From: Bacillus sp. CHD6a
GTDB lineage: Bacteria > Bacillota > Bacilli > Bacillales > Bacillaceae_I
Direction: 5' to 3'
NCBI RefSeq assembly: GCF_001293645.1
Contig: NZ_LBMD01000016.1
Coordinates: 1 to 64,000 of the forward strand
DNA: 64,000 bases
Part shown: positions 17,947 to 26,447 of the stretch, piece by piece
Layout: each line of letters starts with the position of its first letter
Position numbering within the stretch: the first letter of the stretch is position 1
Translations under genes and position numbers: made by a program
Notes under the pieces: model-generated
The model's input: the letters and a program-made list of their open reading frames with translations, nothing else
Told to the model about the DNA's origin: nothing
Databases searched by the model: none

Positions 17947-19122
17947 TTGAAATCGCTTTCATCAAAACGAGAACCAAGAAAACATCCATACTTAACAGAG
18001 GACCATCAACAATTTAGAAAGTCTTTACGCAAGTTTTTGGAAAGAGAAGCAGTTCCTTTTTATGATGAGTGGGAAAATGACCGTATTATTCCTCGCTCGT
18101 TTTGGACGAAGATGGGGGAACAGGGCTATCTTTGTCCTGATATTGATGAAAAGTATGGTGGAAGCGAGACGGACTGGGGTTATTCTGTAGTCATTAACGA
18201 AGAACTAGAACGTGTCGGAACAGGCCTAATTGGAGTTGCACTTCATAATGATATCGTGGTCCCTTATATCACAAGCTTTGGGACAGAGGAGCAGAAACAA
18301 AGATGGCTGCCATCCTGCGTAACTGGTCAATCCATTACGGCCATTGCAATGACAGAACCTGGGACGGGATCAGATTTAGCCAATATCAAAACAACTGCTA
18401 GACTTGAAGGTGACCATTATATTGTTAATGGTGCTAAAACGTTCATTACTAACGGTATCCATGCCGATTTAGTGATAGTGGCAGTCAAGACGGATACAGA
18501 TATACGCCCGCAGCATAAAGGAGTCAGTCTGCTTGTAATGGAAAGGGGACATTCAGGCTTTTATAGAGGCAGGAAGCTAGACAAAGTGGGATTACATTCT
18601 CAAGACACGGCCGAGTTATTTTTTGAAGATTGTAAGGTTCCTAAGGAAAACCTCCTTGGTGAAGAAGGTCGCGGGTTCTTATACTTAATGGATAAACTTC
18701 AGCAAGAAAGGCTGTTAGTGGGCATTGGAGCCCAGATTGCTTCAGAAGAAATGCTGCAATCCACGATTGACTATGTTAAAAGCAGGGAAGCGTTCGGGAG
18801 ACCTGTTAGCCAATTTCAGAATACTCAGTTTAAAATAGCGGAAATGGCAACTGAAGTAGAGATGGGAAGAGCTTTTCTTGACCAGCTAATCTCCGATCAT
18901 ATTGCCGGCGAAGATGTGGTGACAAAGGTATCGATGGCGAAATGGAAGCTAACAGAGATTGCAAGAAACATTGCAACCCAGTGTATGCAGCTTCATGGCG
19001 GTTACGGTTATATGGAAGAATACAAGATTGCAAGAAGATATCGTGACATTCCAGTTGCCAGTATTTATGCAGGAACCAATGACATTATGAAAACGATCAT
19101 TGCCAAAAACTTAGGATTGTAG
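17947..19122 (+). CDS. Acyl-CoA dehydrogenase
   Basis: TTG start with AGGAGTGAAG upstream; 391 residues. FAD/acyl-CoA binding motifs AMTEPGTGSD and the helical C-terminal domain (QLHGGYGYMEEY) are present. It would make the 2-enoyl-CoA. The Glu of the YEGT motif used as base in MCAD-type enzymes is Ala 375 here (YAGTND). The helix-G position used as base in LCAD/IVD-type enzymes reads L-Q-S-T (Gln 271). The catalytic base is therefore not obvious. It lies 12 bases after the first ligase. Confidence 0.92.
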   Translation: MKSLSSKREPRKHPYLTEDHQQFRKSLRKFLEREAVPFYDEWENDRIIPRSFWTKMGEQGYLCPDIDEKYGGSETDWGYSVVINEELERVGTGLIGVALHNDIVVPYITSFGTEEQKQRWLPSCVTGQSITAIAMTEPGTGSDLANIKTTARLEGDHYIVNGAKTFITNGIHADLVIVAVKTDTDIRPQHKGVSLLVMERGHSGFYRGRKLDKVGLHSQDTAELFFEDCKVPKENLLGEEGRGFLYLMDKLQQERLLVGIGAQIASEEMLQSTIDYVKSREAFGRPVSQFQNTQFKIAEMATEVEMGRAFLDQLISDHIAGEDVVTKVSMAKWKLTEIARNIATQCMQLHGGYGYMEEYKIARRYRDIPVASIYAGTNDIMKTIIAKNLGL

Positions 19123-19140
19123 GAAGGGAGACTATTCACC

Positions 19141-20289
19141 ATGAGAGAAGTTGTCATTGTTGAAGGGGTTCGAACACCTGTCGGTAGAAGGAAAGGGTTA
19201 TTGAAAGATTACAGGCCTGATGATCTAGCTGGGGAAGTACTGAAGGAGCTTGTAAATCGAGCAGGGATAGACGCTGGACTTGTTGAAGACGTCATCCTTG
19301 GGTGTGTGACTCAGTCTGGAGAACAGGCCGGGGACATCGCAAGGGTTGCCGCATTAATTGCAGGTTTCCCGATAGAAGTGCCTGGAACTACGCTTGACCG
19401 CCAGTGCGGCTCTAGTCAACAGGCTGTTCACTTTGCGGCACAGGCCATTCTTTCAGGTGACATGGACGTCGTCATTGCAGGCGGAGTTGAGAATATGACA
19501 AGAGTGCCGATGGGCTCTAACTATCAAAAGGCTCCATTCAGTGACAGACTGCAGGAAAAATATGAAATCATTAATCAAGGGCTGTCTGCGGAAAGAATTG
19601 CGGAGAAATACGGGTTTACCCGAGAGGAGTTAGATACCTTCTCTTATGAAAGCCATCAAAAAGCATTAAAAGCGCAAGCAGAGGGTTATTTTGAAAAAGA
19701 GATCATGCCGGTTGAAGTGACATTGGAAGATGGCTCGACATTTATGATGAAAGAAGATTCCGGTCCTCGCAAGGAAACATCCGTGGAGGCGCTTGGTGGA
19801 TTAAAAACCGTGTTCAAAGAAGATGGCGTAATCCATGCGGGTAATGCAAGCCAGATCAGTGACGGAGCAGCTGCCCTTCTTTTGATGACGAAGGAAAAGG
19901 CATTGGAGCTTGGATTAAAGCCCCGATTCAAGGTGCATACAAGAGTGGTGGTCGGGTCTGATCCAACCTTGATGTTGACAGGGCCGATTCCCGCTACAGA
20001 AAAAGTGTTGCAAAAATCAGGCCTGTCCATTGATGACATTGATGTATTTGAAGTCAATGAAGCATTTGCTCCGGTACCGATGGCATGGTTGAAAGAAACA
20101 GGCGCAGATCCAGCAAAACTTAATCCGAACGGAGGAGCTATTGCATTAGGTCATCCATTGGGAGCAAGTGGTGCAAGAATTATGATCAGCTTGATGCATG
20201 AACTCGAACGCAAAGGTGGAAGGTACGGATTACAGACTATGTGTGAAGGGCATGGAATGGCCAACGCAACCATCATTGAAAGGCTCTAA
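19141..20289 (+). CDS. Thiolase (acetyl-CoA C-acyltransferase)
   Basis: A 382-residue thiolase with nucleophilic Cys 89 in DRQCGSSQQA, the NEAFAPV motif, the His of GGAIALGHPLGASG and the second Cys in MCEGHGMANATI. All catalytic residues are present. It would cleave a 3-ketoacyl-CoA to acetyl- or propionyl-CoA. No enoyl-CoA hydratase or 3-hydroxyacyl-CoA dehydrogenase is in this operon, so those steps must come from elsewhere. The ribosome site is AGGAAGGGAG. Confidence 0.95.
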   Translation: MREVVIVEGVRTPVGRRKGLLKDYRPDDLAGEVLKELVNRAGIDAGLVEDVILGCVTQSGEQAGDIARVAALIAGFPIEVPGTTLDRQCGSSQQAVHFAAQAILSGDMDVVIAGGVENMTRVPMGSNYQKAPFSDRLQEKYEIINQGLSAERIAEKYGFTREELDTFSYESHQKALKAQAEGYFEKEIMPVEVTLEDGSTFMMKEDSGPRKETSVEALGGLKTVFKEDGVIHAGNASQISDGAAALLLMTKEKALELGLKPRFKVHTRVVVGSDPTLMLTGPIPATEKVLQKSGLSIDDIDVFEVNEAFAPVPMAWLKETGADPAKLNPNGGAIALGHPLGASGARIMISLMHELERKGGRYGLQTMCEGHGMANATIIERL

Positions 20290-20400
20290 CCGCCCGAAGC
20301 CTATCTGGAAGAGGTGGAATTGTCTAATAGACTTGTAATTGAAGGTCTCTAAAAATCTATAACTGGTCCTGAAACAGTGCAACTGTCTGATAAATTCATA
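20275..20400 (+). repeat. Degenerate 63-bp tandem repeat spanning the thiolase stop codon
   Basis: Units 20275-20337 and 20338-20400 both start ATTGAA, share GCTCTAA/TCTCTAA and end in TGTCTAATA/TGTCTGATA; about 38 of 63 positions match. Read in the thiolase frame they give PEAYLEEVELSNRL and GPETVQLSDKFIG, each after a stop. The same peptide-like pattern recurs at 1-45 and 48826-48882. Confidence 0.5.
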
Positions 20401-20461
20401 GGCACCTTTGTTGATTTTGACGAAATGACAAACCAATTCATGAAAAGTAGGAGGATGAAAG

Positions 20462-22036
20462 ATGTCGATAACGATTGGAAAAATCTTTGATCTTACAGTA
20501 CAAAAGTTTCCTGATAAAGAAGCGCTTTATGATGTGAAGAAAAATGTACGTTTTACCTACAAAGAATGGAATTTGGAAGTGAACAAGTTAGCCAATGCGC
20601 TTCTGGAAGAAGGAGTAAAAAAAGGGGACAGAGTTTCCACGCTACTTTTTAACACAGAGGAACTGGCAACGACGATGCTTGCTTGTGCAAAGATTGGAGC
20701 AGTCTTCAATCCGATCAATTTCCGTTTGCAGCCTGAAGAAGTAGCATTCATTCTAAACGACGCAAAGCCGAAAGTCGTGATGTATGAAAAAGCGTTGGAG
20801 CCTGTAGTGGCTTCTATCGCAGCTCGCTTTGAAGAAATAGGGTTTTGGGTTATTGATGGGGAAACTACCGTTTATTCCTCCTCTTATCATCAAAAATTGA
20901 AGTCTTCTTCCACTAATGAAGTATCAATTAATGTTTTGGAAAACGACACATATGCGATCATGTACACGAGCGGAACAACGGGAAGACCAAAAGGAGTTGT
21001 TCACCGACATAGGAACATGGCGGAACAAAGCCTAATTGTCATTTCTGCAACCAAGCTGGAAGCAGAGGATATCGGCCTAGTGACCGCGCCGATGTTTCAT
21101 TGCGCGGAACTCCACTGTGCTGTTATTCCGCGAATTCATGTTGGTGGAAAAAATGTCATCTTACATCATTTTGAACCAAAAAAGGTGCTTCAACTAATTC
21201 AAGAAGAAAAAGTAACGAAGTTTTTTGCCGCCCCAACTATGTGGAATATGCTGCTACAAGAAAATTTTAATGAGTATGACTTAAGCAGCCTGAATCTTGG
21301 ATTATACGGAGCCGCCCCTATGGCACCCGCACTTGTCAGGGCGTGTCACGATTTATTGAAAATTTCCCTTGTCCAAGCATATGGCATGACGGAAATGGGA
21401 CCAGCGATCACATTTTTATCTGAAAAAGATCAGCTAAGGAAAGCCGGTTCTGCTGGACAGGCATGTTTGAATCATGAAATTCGAATTGTACGTCCGAACG
21501 AAGATGGACCAAGTGACCCAGAGGATAGGTTGCCAGAAGGAGAGGCAGGAGAAATCATTGTAAAAGGCCCATGCATCATGAGCGCATATTTTAACAGGGA
21601 AGAAGCAACAGCAGCTGCCATGTATAAAGGGTGGTACCATTCAGGCGACATTGGTTATTTGGATGAGGAAGGCTTTTTATATGTAAAAGACCGGGTAGAT
21701 GACATGATTATCAGCGGCGGGGAGAATATTTATCCACGAGAAGTCGAGGATGTCCTTTATGAGCACCCTGCAGTTCTGGATGTAGCCATTGTCGGCTTAC
21801 CAGATGACCGTTGGGGAGAGACGGTGACTGCGTTTGTGGTGAAAAAAAATGGTGAAGTGACAGAGGAAGAACTAGATGCTTTCTGTTTAAACAGTTCGGA
21901 GCTTGCTCGTTATAAACGCCCTCGTAAATACATGTTTGTGGAAGCTTTGCCACGAAATGCGAGCGGAAAGATTCAAAAGTTTGTGTTGAGAAAGCAGATG
22001 GAAGAGTTAGTGACAGGAGAAACACCATCCCGATGA
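20462..22036 (+). CDS. Acyl-CoA ligase (AMP-forming), second
   Basis: A 524-residue ANL-family ligase with P-loop TSGTTGRPKG, hinge region GWYHSGDIG and C-terminal lysine motif RNASGKIQK. It is similar in layout to the ligase at 16411 but clearly divergent in the substrate pocket region (APMFHCAELHC). The ribosome site is AGGAGGATG. The stop overlaps the next ATG (ATGA), so it is coupled to the racemase-like gene and may feed it directly. Confidence 0.92.
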   Translation: MSITIGKIFDLTVQKFPDKEALYDVKKNVRFTYKEWNLEVNKLANALLEEGVKKGDRVSTLLFNTEELATTMLACAKIGAVFNPINFRLQPEEVAFILNDAKPKVVMYEKALEPVVASIAARFEEIGFWVIDGETTVYSSSYHQKLKSSSTNEVSINVLENDTYAIMYTSGTTGRPKGVVHRHRNMAEQSLIVISATKLEAEDIGLVTAPMFHCAELHCAVIPRIHVGGKNVILHHFEPKKVLQLIQEEKVTKFFAAPTMWNMLLQENFNEYDLSSLNLGLYGAAPMAPALVRACHDLLKISLVQAYGMTEMGPAITFLSEKDQLRKAGSAGQACLNHEIRIVRPNEDGPSDPEDRLPEGEAGEIIVKGPCIMSAYFNREEATAAAMYKGWYHSGDIGYLDEEGFLYVKDRVDDMIISGGENIYPREVEDVLYEHPAVLDVAIVGLPDDRWGETVTAFVVKKNGEVTEEELDAFCLNSSELARYKRPRKYMFVEALPRNASGKIQKFVLRKQMEELVTGETPSR

Positions 22037-23139
22037 TAGAGAAATTGCTTGAAGGAATTAGAATATTAGATTTTACCAACTATTTACCAGGTCCGTTTGC
22101 CACCCAACGGCTCGCTGATCTTGGAGCAGAGGTTATTAAAGTGGAACCATTGGCAGGAGATCCCGCCCGTCACACCGGAATAAAGCGTGAAGGAACTGGT
22201 GTAGTTTATCTGTCTAATAATCGTGGGAAATTGAGTGTGGCCGTCGATTTAAAAAAAGAGGAAGACAGGGAAAAAATTTTGAGTTTGGTTGAACGCTGCG
22301 ACGTAATGATGGAAAGTTTCAGGCCAGGTGTAATGTCCAGGTTTGGACTAGACTATGAAACGCTTAAAATCAGAAAGAATGACGTCATCTATTGTTCTAT
22401 TACAGGGTACGGAAACAAAGGTGAGTGGAGCAAGCTTGGAAGCCATGATATTAACTATATGGCGCTAAGTGGATTGCTTGCTCAATTAAAGGATAGATCT
22501 GGTCGCCCCATTCACCCTTCTATCACTATAGCCGACTATCTTGGCAGTATGGCGGCTTGTGAAATGGTGCTGGCACTATTATGGAAAAAGGAGCGGTCGG
22601 GTCTAGGAGGCTACCATTCTATCAGTCTGACAGATGTTGCCACTTCTATAATGGGGACGCACCTGTCCATTCATCAGGAGGTAGGAGAAGAGCAAGGCAT
22701 CACGCTGCTGAACGGGGAACTTATCAGCTATGGAATTTATGAAACGAAGAACGGACGATATATGGCTCTCGGCGCACTGGAATATAAATTCTGGCAGAAT
22801 TTCTGTGAAGCGGTGGACCGGGAGGAATGGCTTGGAGCGCATTTTTCGGTAAGAAGGGCCACCAACCCTGTTGCACAAGGGATGGAAGAGTTATTTACTA
22901 GTCGCACTTTTGAAGAATGGACAATATTTAGTCAACGGGTTGATTGCTGCTTAACACCGGTGTTGGAAGTAGGGGAACTTTCAAGGTATCCATATTTTAT
23001 AGAAAATAAAAGTGTTTTTCAGGATAAAGCAGGAAATGTAAAGGTTACGATGCATGGTGGAAGTCCTAATGGATACAAGCATGCACCAACTGTGGGGGAA
23101 CACACAGTGAGGTTGCTGGACGAGCTTAACGAAAGTTGA
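22033..23139 (+). CDS. Alpha-methylacyl-CoA racemase-like protein (CaiB/BaiF superfamily)
   Basis: 368 residues of the type III CoA-transferase/racemase fold, with the start motif LPGPFATQRLADLGAEVIKVE. Residues known as catalytic in alpha-methylacyl-CoA racemases appear conserved: His 138 in SHDINY, Asp 168 in IADY and Glu 250 in GALEYKFW. This favours racemase over CoA transferase. It would interconvert 2R- and 2S-methylacyl-CoA, so that a stereospecific dehydrogenase can act. Translationally coupled to the upstream ligase. Confidence 0.8.
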   Translation: MIEKLLEGIRILDFTNYLPGPFATQRLADLGAEVIKVEPLAGDPARHTGIKREGTGVVYLSNNRGKLSVAVDLKKEEDREKILSLVERCDVMMESFRPGVMSRFGLDYETLKIRKNDVIYCSITGYGNKGEWSKLGSHDINYMALSGLLAQLKDRSGRPIHPSITIADYLGSMAACEMVLALLWKKERSGLGGYHSISLTDVATSIMGTHLSIHQEVGEEQGITLLNGELISYGIYETKNGRYMALGALEYKFWQNFCEAVDREEWLGAHFSVRRATNPVAQGMEELFTSRTFEEWTIFSQRVDCCLTPVLEVGELSRYPYFIENKSVFQDKAGNVKVTMHGGSPNGYKHAPTVGEHTVRLLDELNES

Positions 23140-23168
23140 ATTCATTCAATGGAGAGGGGTAATGTTAG

Positions 23169-24791
23169 ATGATGAATGTACCAATGACCGTCAGTTCCAT
23201 GATGGAGAGAGCGGAGAAATTTTTCCCAAATAAAGAGGTTGTCTCTAGAACTCTATCAGGTGTACAGCGTTTGTCCTACAGGAAAATTGGGGAACGGACA
23301 CGCCGATTATCCAGTGCGCTAGAAAAGCTAGGGGTGCAAAAAGGCGATAGAGTAGGAACGTTTGCTTGGAATCATCACCGCCATTTAGAAACCTACTTTG
23401 GAATTCCAGGAATGGGGGCAGTGCTCCATACAATTAATATTAGGCTTGCTCCGGAGCATGTGTCTTATATTGTCAATCATGCAGAAGATGTGGTGCTTTT
23501 TGTGGATGAAGATCTGCTTCCGTTAGTGGAACGGGTAAAGGATCAACTGGGAACAGTGAAAGCATTTATCATTATGACAGATAAAGAAGAACTCCCTGCG
23601 ACTTCCTTACATCCTGTTTTCTCTTATGAAGATTTATTAGAAGAAGGAGACCCCAACTTCTCCTTTATAAAAGATATCGATGAAAACGACGCGGCCGGCA
23701 TATGTTACACTTCCGCCACTACGGGTAATCCAAAAGGTGTTGTATATTCCCACCGTTCATTGGTGCTTCATAGCTATGCACTTGGATTAGCGGATACCGC
23801 AGGGCTATCAGAATATGATACATGCATGCCGGTAGTCCCGATGTTTCATGCAAATGCGTGGGGATTACCGTTTGCCGCCACATGGTTTGGCACGACACAA
23901 GTGCTTCCTGGACCACAGTTTACACCACAACTTTTGGCAGAGTTGATAGAAAGCGAGAACATTACATTGACTGCAGGAGTACCAACTATCTGGCTGGGTT
24001 TATTGAATGAATTGGAAAAAGGATCGTATGACACATCAAGCCTGCGGGCAATATTGTGTGGAGGGTCGGCTGCACCTCGGGGAATGATTAAGGCCTTTGA
24101 AACAAAATACGGAATACCTTTCTTACATGCATATGGCATGACGGAAACGACCCCACTTGCCACAGTTTCCAGGTTAAAAAGTCATCAAACAGATTTAGAT
24201 GAAGAAAAAATGCTGGATATCCGTTCCATGCAAGGGTTGTTGGTACCGGGCCTTGAGATGAAAATTGTCGGTGCAGAAGGCGAGGTAAATTGGAATGGAG
24301 TGGAAATGGGAGAACTATGCCTACGCGGTCCATGGATTGCAGATGAGTACTATAAAGACGAGCGATCTGCAGATGCCTTTATCAATGGGTGGCTCCATAC
24401 AGGCGATGTTGTCACAGTAGATGAAGAGGGTGTCGTCAAAATTGTCGATCGTACAAAAGACTTAATAAAAAGCGGTGGCGAATGGATCTCCTCTGTGGAC
24501 CTTGAGAACGCCATCATGGCTCATGAGGCGGTATTCGAAGCAAGCGTCGTCGCCATTCCACATGACGAGTGGCAGGAAAGACCAGTCGCGTGCGTCGTAC
24601 TGAAAGAAGCATATGTAGGAAAAGTAGACAAGCAGGAGATCATGGACTTCATCTCCCCTCAGTTCGCCAAATGGTGGTTGCCAGATGAAGTAATCTTTAT
24701 GGAAGAAATACCAAAGACATCGGTTGGGAAATTTCTGAAGCGGGCTTTACGGGACATTGTGGAGAAAGAGATGAGAAGTATAGTCGATTAA
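23169..24791 (+). CDS. Acyl-CoA ligase (AMP-forming), third; medium/long-chain type
   Basis: A 540-residue ligase with P-loop TSATTGNPKG (the first Gly of the usual TSGTTG is Ala), the hinge region GWLHTGDVV and catalytic Lys in KTSVGKFLK. The N-terminal pattern (FAWNHHRHLETYFGIPGMGAV) is typical of AlkK-like medium-chain acyl-CoA synthetases. The ribosome site is GGAGAGGGG. It is the last gene of the operon. The split terminator downstream is interrupted by a mobile element. Confidence 0.9.
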   Translation: MMNVPMTVSSMMERAEKFFPNKEVVSRTLSGVQRLSYRKIGERTRRLSSALEKLGVQKGDRVGTFAWNHHRHLETYFGIPGMGAVLHTINIRLAPEHVSYIVNHAEDVVLFVDEDLLPLVERVKDQLGTVKAFIIMTDKEELPATSLHPVFSYEDLLEEGDPNFSFIKDIDENDAAGICYTSATTGNPKGVVYSHRSLVLHSYALGLADTAGLSEYDTCMPVVPMFHANAWGLPFAATWFGTTQVLPGPQFTPQLLAELIESENITLTAGVPTIWLGLLNELEKGSYDTSSLRAILCGGSAAPRGMIKAFETKYGIPFLHAYGMTETTPLATVSRLKSHQTDLDEEKMLDIRSMQGLLVPGLEMKIVGAEGEVNWNGVEMGELCLRGPWIADEYYKDERSADAFINGWLHTGDVVTVDEEGVVKIVDRTKDLIKSGGEWISSVDLENAIMAHEAVFEASVVAIPHDEWQERPVACVVLKEAYVGKVDKQEIMDFISPQFAKWWLPDEVIFMEEIPKTSVGKFLKRALRDIVEKEMRSIVD

Positions 24792-24808
24792 AAACTCATT
24801 AGGGAATG

Positions 24809-25067
24809 ATAAGCCTTTCTTTTATTAAGGCCACTGAAAAACTGATATAATATAATGTTTTGTGTTTTCGAGCTGTGGATTGGAGCAATAGGCGTAGACT
24901 CCTGAGGGAGATAGCGCCAGGTGGAGACCCCGCAGGCTTGCCGAGGAGGCTCCAGTAGCGCCCCTAGGAAAGCGAAGCCAATTGCGGAAATACACAGCGG
25001 CGTCTAAACAATATCTAGATTCAAAGACTTTTTCAGTGGCCTTCTTTTATTGGGAGGCTTATTTTTT
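24809..25067 (+). terminator. Intrinsic terminator split by an inserted element
   Basis: The left arm ATAAGCCTTTC (24809-24819) and right arm GGGAGGCTTAT (25052-25062), followed by TTTTTT, would form an 11-bp stem (two G-U pairs) around a seven-base loop TTTTATT if the element at 24827-25043 were removed. It would end the acyl-CoA operon. Confidence 0.7.
24827..25043 (+). mobile_element. MITE-like element, copy 1 (217 bp) in a terminator loop
   Basis: Terminal inverted repeats AAGGCCACTGAAAAA and TTTTTCAGTGGCCTT bound a GC-richer core containing GGAGACCCCGCAGGC, GAGGAGGCTCC and CCCCTAGGAAAGCGAAGCC. It is flanked by exact 8-bp direct repeats CTTTTATT (24819-24826 and 25044-25051). There is no open reading frame inside. 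Related copies lie at 34982 and (inverted) 57010. Confidence 0.8.
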
Positions 25068-25137
25068 AATGGAAGTGGAGGGCAACAGTTTTCAACAAAT
25101 GGGCCATTTTGGGAGAGGTAGTTTAGCATAAGAAACC

Positions 25138-25190
25138 TTACCATAAGTATTATTGTGAGCGGAGTCACTCCTTACACATTGATATGGTAA
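25138..25190 (+). promoter_or_regulatory. Nested inverted repeat upstream of the AlkD-like gene
   Basis: TTACCATA (25138-25145) and TATGGTAA (25183-25190) are perfect inverted repeats. Inside them GTG...CAC and GGAG-TCA-CTCC can pair too. No T-run follows. It could be an operator or a structured leader just before the gene; no known family was recognised. Confidence 0.35.
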
Positions 25191-25232
25191 AATTGTGCTA
25201 TATGACTTTTAACGATAAAGGAGTTGTGTTAA

Positions 25233-25901
25233 TTGATTGAAAATAATAGCACAGACATAGAACGCTCTTCAAAAGCTGAAAACATTCTACAGCAAATCGA
25301 TAGTAAAACGAAACTTGGAGACTTAAGAAAAATCGCGAAGGACATTAAAATAGATCACGAACTAGCTATGGAACTTTGGTCAACCGGAGAGTTTTTGCAC
25401 AGACTATTGGCAATTTTGATCATGGATAAAAAACTTCTTTCTCAAGATGTTCTAAATGAGCTTGATAATGGGATGCAGACTCACACATATAATGAGCGAA
25501 ATAACTTAATGGATTGGTTAATGGCTAATCAGCTCACCAAAGACAAGAAGAACATTGCATTGATGGAATCATGGGAAAACAGTCCTTCTGCTCTTCAAAG
25601 GAGAGCTTTTTGGTATTATCAAGGCCGTTTAAGATGGACTGGACAAACACCGCCTGATAACACGGCAGACTTACTATCTGCAATCGAAGCAAATATTACG
25701 CAGGAAGAGCCGGAAGTTCAATGGGCCATGAATTTTACCGCAGGCTGGATAGGCGTTTATGATGAAAAATATCGAGCACGTTGTATTAAACTTGGTGAGA
25801 ATACGGGTCTTTACAAAGATGAAATGGTATCAAAAGGATGTACACCCAGTTATTTGCCGGAGTTTATTACCATTGAAGTTAACAAACGAGTTAACAATTA
25901 G
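25233..25901 (+). CDS. DNA alkylation repair protein (AlkD-like HEAT-repeat family)
   Basis: TTG start with AAAGGAG upstream; 222 residues, all helical. The family pattern WSTGEFLHRLLAILIMDKK and the later WMNFTAGWIG-like helix (residues ~170-180, QWAMNFTAGWIGVY) match the AlkD/AlkC-type DNA glycosylase superfamily (PF08713). It would remove bulky or cationic alkylated bases. Single-gene unit with its own terminator. Confidence 0.8.
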   Translation: MIENNSTDIERSSKAENILQQIDSKTKLGDLRKIAKDIKIDHELAMELWSTGEFLHRLLAILIMDKKLLSQDVLNELDNGMQTHTYNERNNLMDWLMANQLTKDKKNIALMESWENSPSALQRRAFWYYQGRLRWTGQTPPDNTADLLSAIEANITQEEPEVQWAMNFTAGWIGVYDEKYRARCIKLGENTGLYKDEMVSKGCTPSYLPEFITIEVNKRVNN

Positions 25902-25937
25902 TACTTAATTTTCTCAGAAGCCAGCTAGTAATGATAC

Positions 25938-25968
25938 AAAATCACGTTTATATAAAAGCGTGATTTTT
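25938..25968 (+). terminator. Terminator after the AlkD-like gene
   Basis: AAAATCACG pairs with CGTGATTTT, with further A-T and G-U pairs inside and a T-run after it. Confidence 0.8.
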
Positions 25969-26078
25969 CTTTTTGAAGGAAAATAAAAGATTGAGTTTAT
26001 TACTTTTTTTTGAAATAATTGGTACTAAACAATATAGTAAAGAATGTGTAAGGAACAGAATTATATGGAGGAATAGTG

Positions 26079-26363
26079 ATGTGGGTAATTTTAGGGGTCA
26101 TTGCAATAGTAGTAACTATTATTAATCTTATAATGTACGCAGCAGGAAAGGATTATAAACTTGCTATGGCCTTAGGATTATCATTTACAGCGTTAACACT
26201 TTGTGCTGAATACAGTTTAGTATCGGACTGGGTAGAAGTGAAAGATTGGGCAGCTTTAATGGATGTAGTACCTGGAATGGAAAGGGCTTTATGGTTTATG
26301 ACAATTGTTTCTATTTTACTAAATTTAGCACCGATATTTTTAGAAAGAAAAAGTAAGAAATAA
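26079..26363 (+). CDS. Small membrane protein, three predicted helices
   Basis: ATG 26079 is six bases after GGAGGA and is preferred over the GTG at 26076; 94 residues. Membrane segments lie at about 1-20, 28-48 and 66-87, with a basic tail (ERKSKK). No family was recognised. It is monocistronic, with a terminator downstream. Confidence 0.7.
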   Translation: MWVILGVIAIVVTIINLIMYAAGKDYKLAMALGLSFTALTLCAEYSLVSDWVEVKDWAALMDVVPGMERALWFMTIVSILLNLAPIFLERKSKK

Positions 26364-26403
26364 TAGCATAGTGTCGCATCAATTAACTTTTCATTTTAAA
26401 ATC

Positions 26404-26442
26404 AAAAGAATTACCTATCCTAATTGAATGGTAATTCTTTTT
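26404..26442. terminator. Bidirectional terminator
   Basis: AAAAGAATTACC pairs with GGTAATTCTTTTT. It sits between the convergent small membrane protein gene and the VOC gene and has T-runs on both strands. Confidence 0.8.
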
Positions 26443-26447
26443 CCCTA

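Noticed and set aside
24827-25043. Ordinary regulatory RNA of the neighbouring gene
   Set aside because: Copies occur next to unrelated genes in both orientations, with terminal inverted repeats and target duplications, so a mobile element is the better reading.
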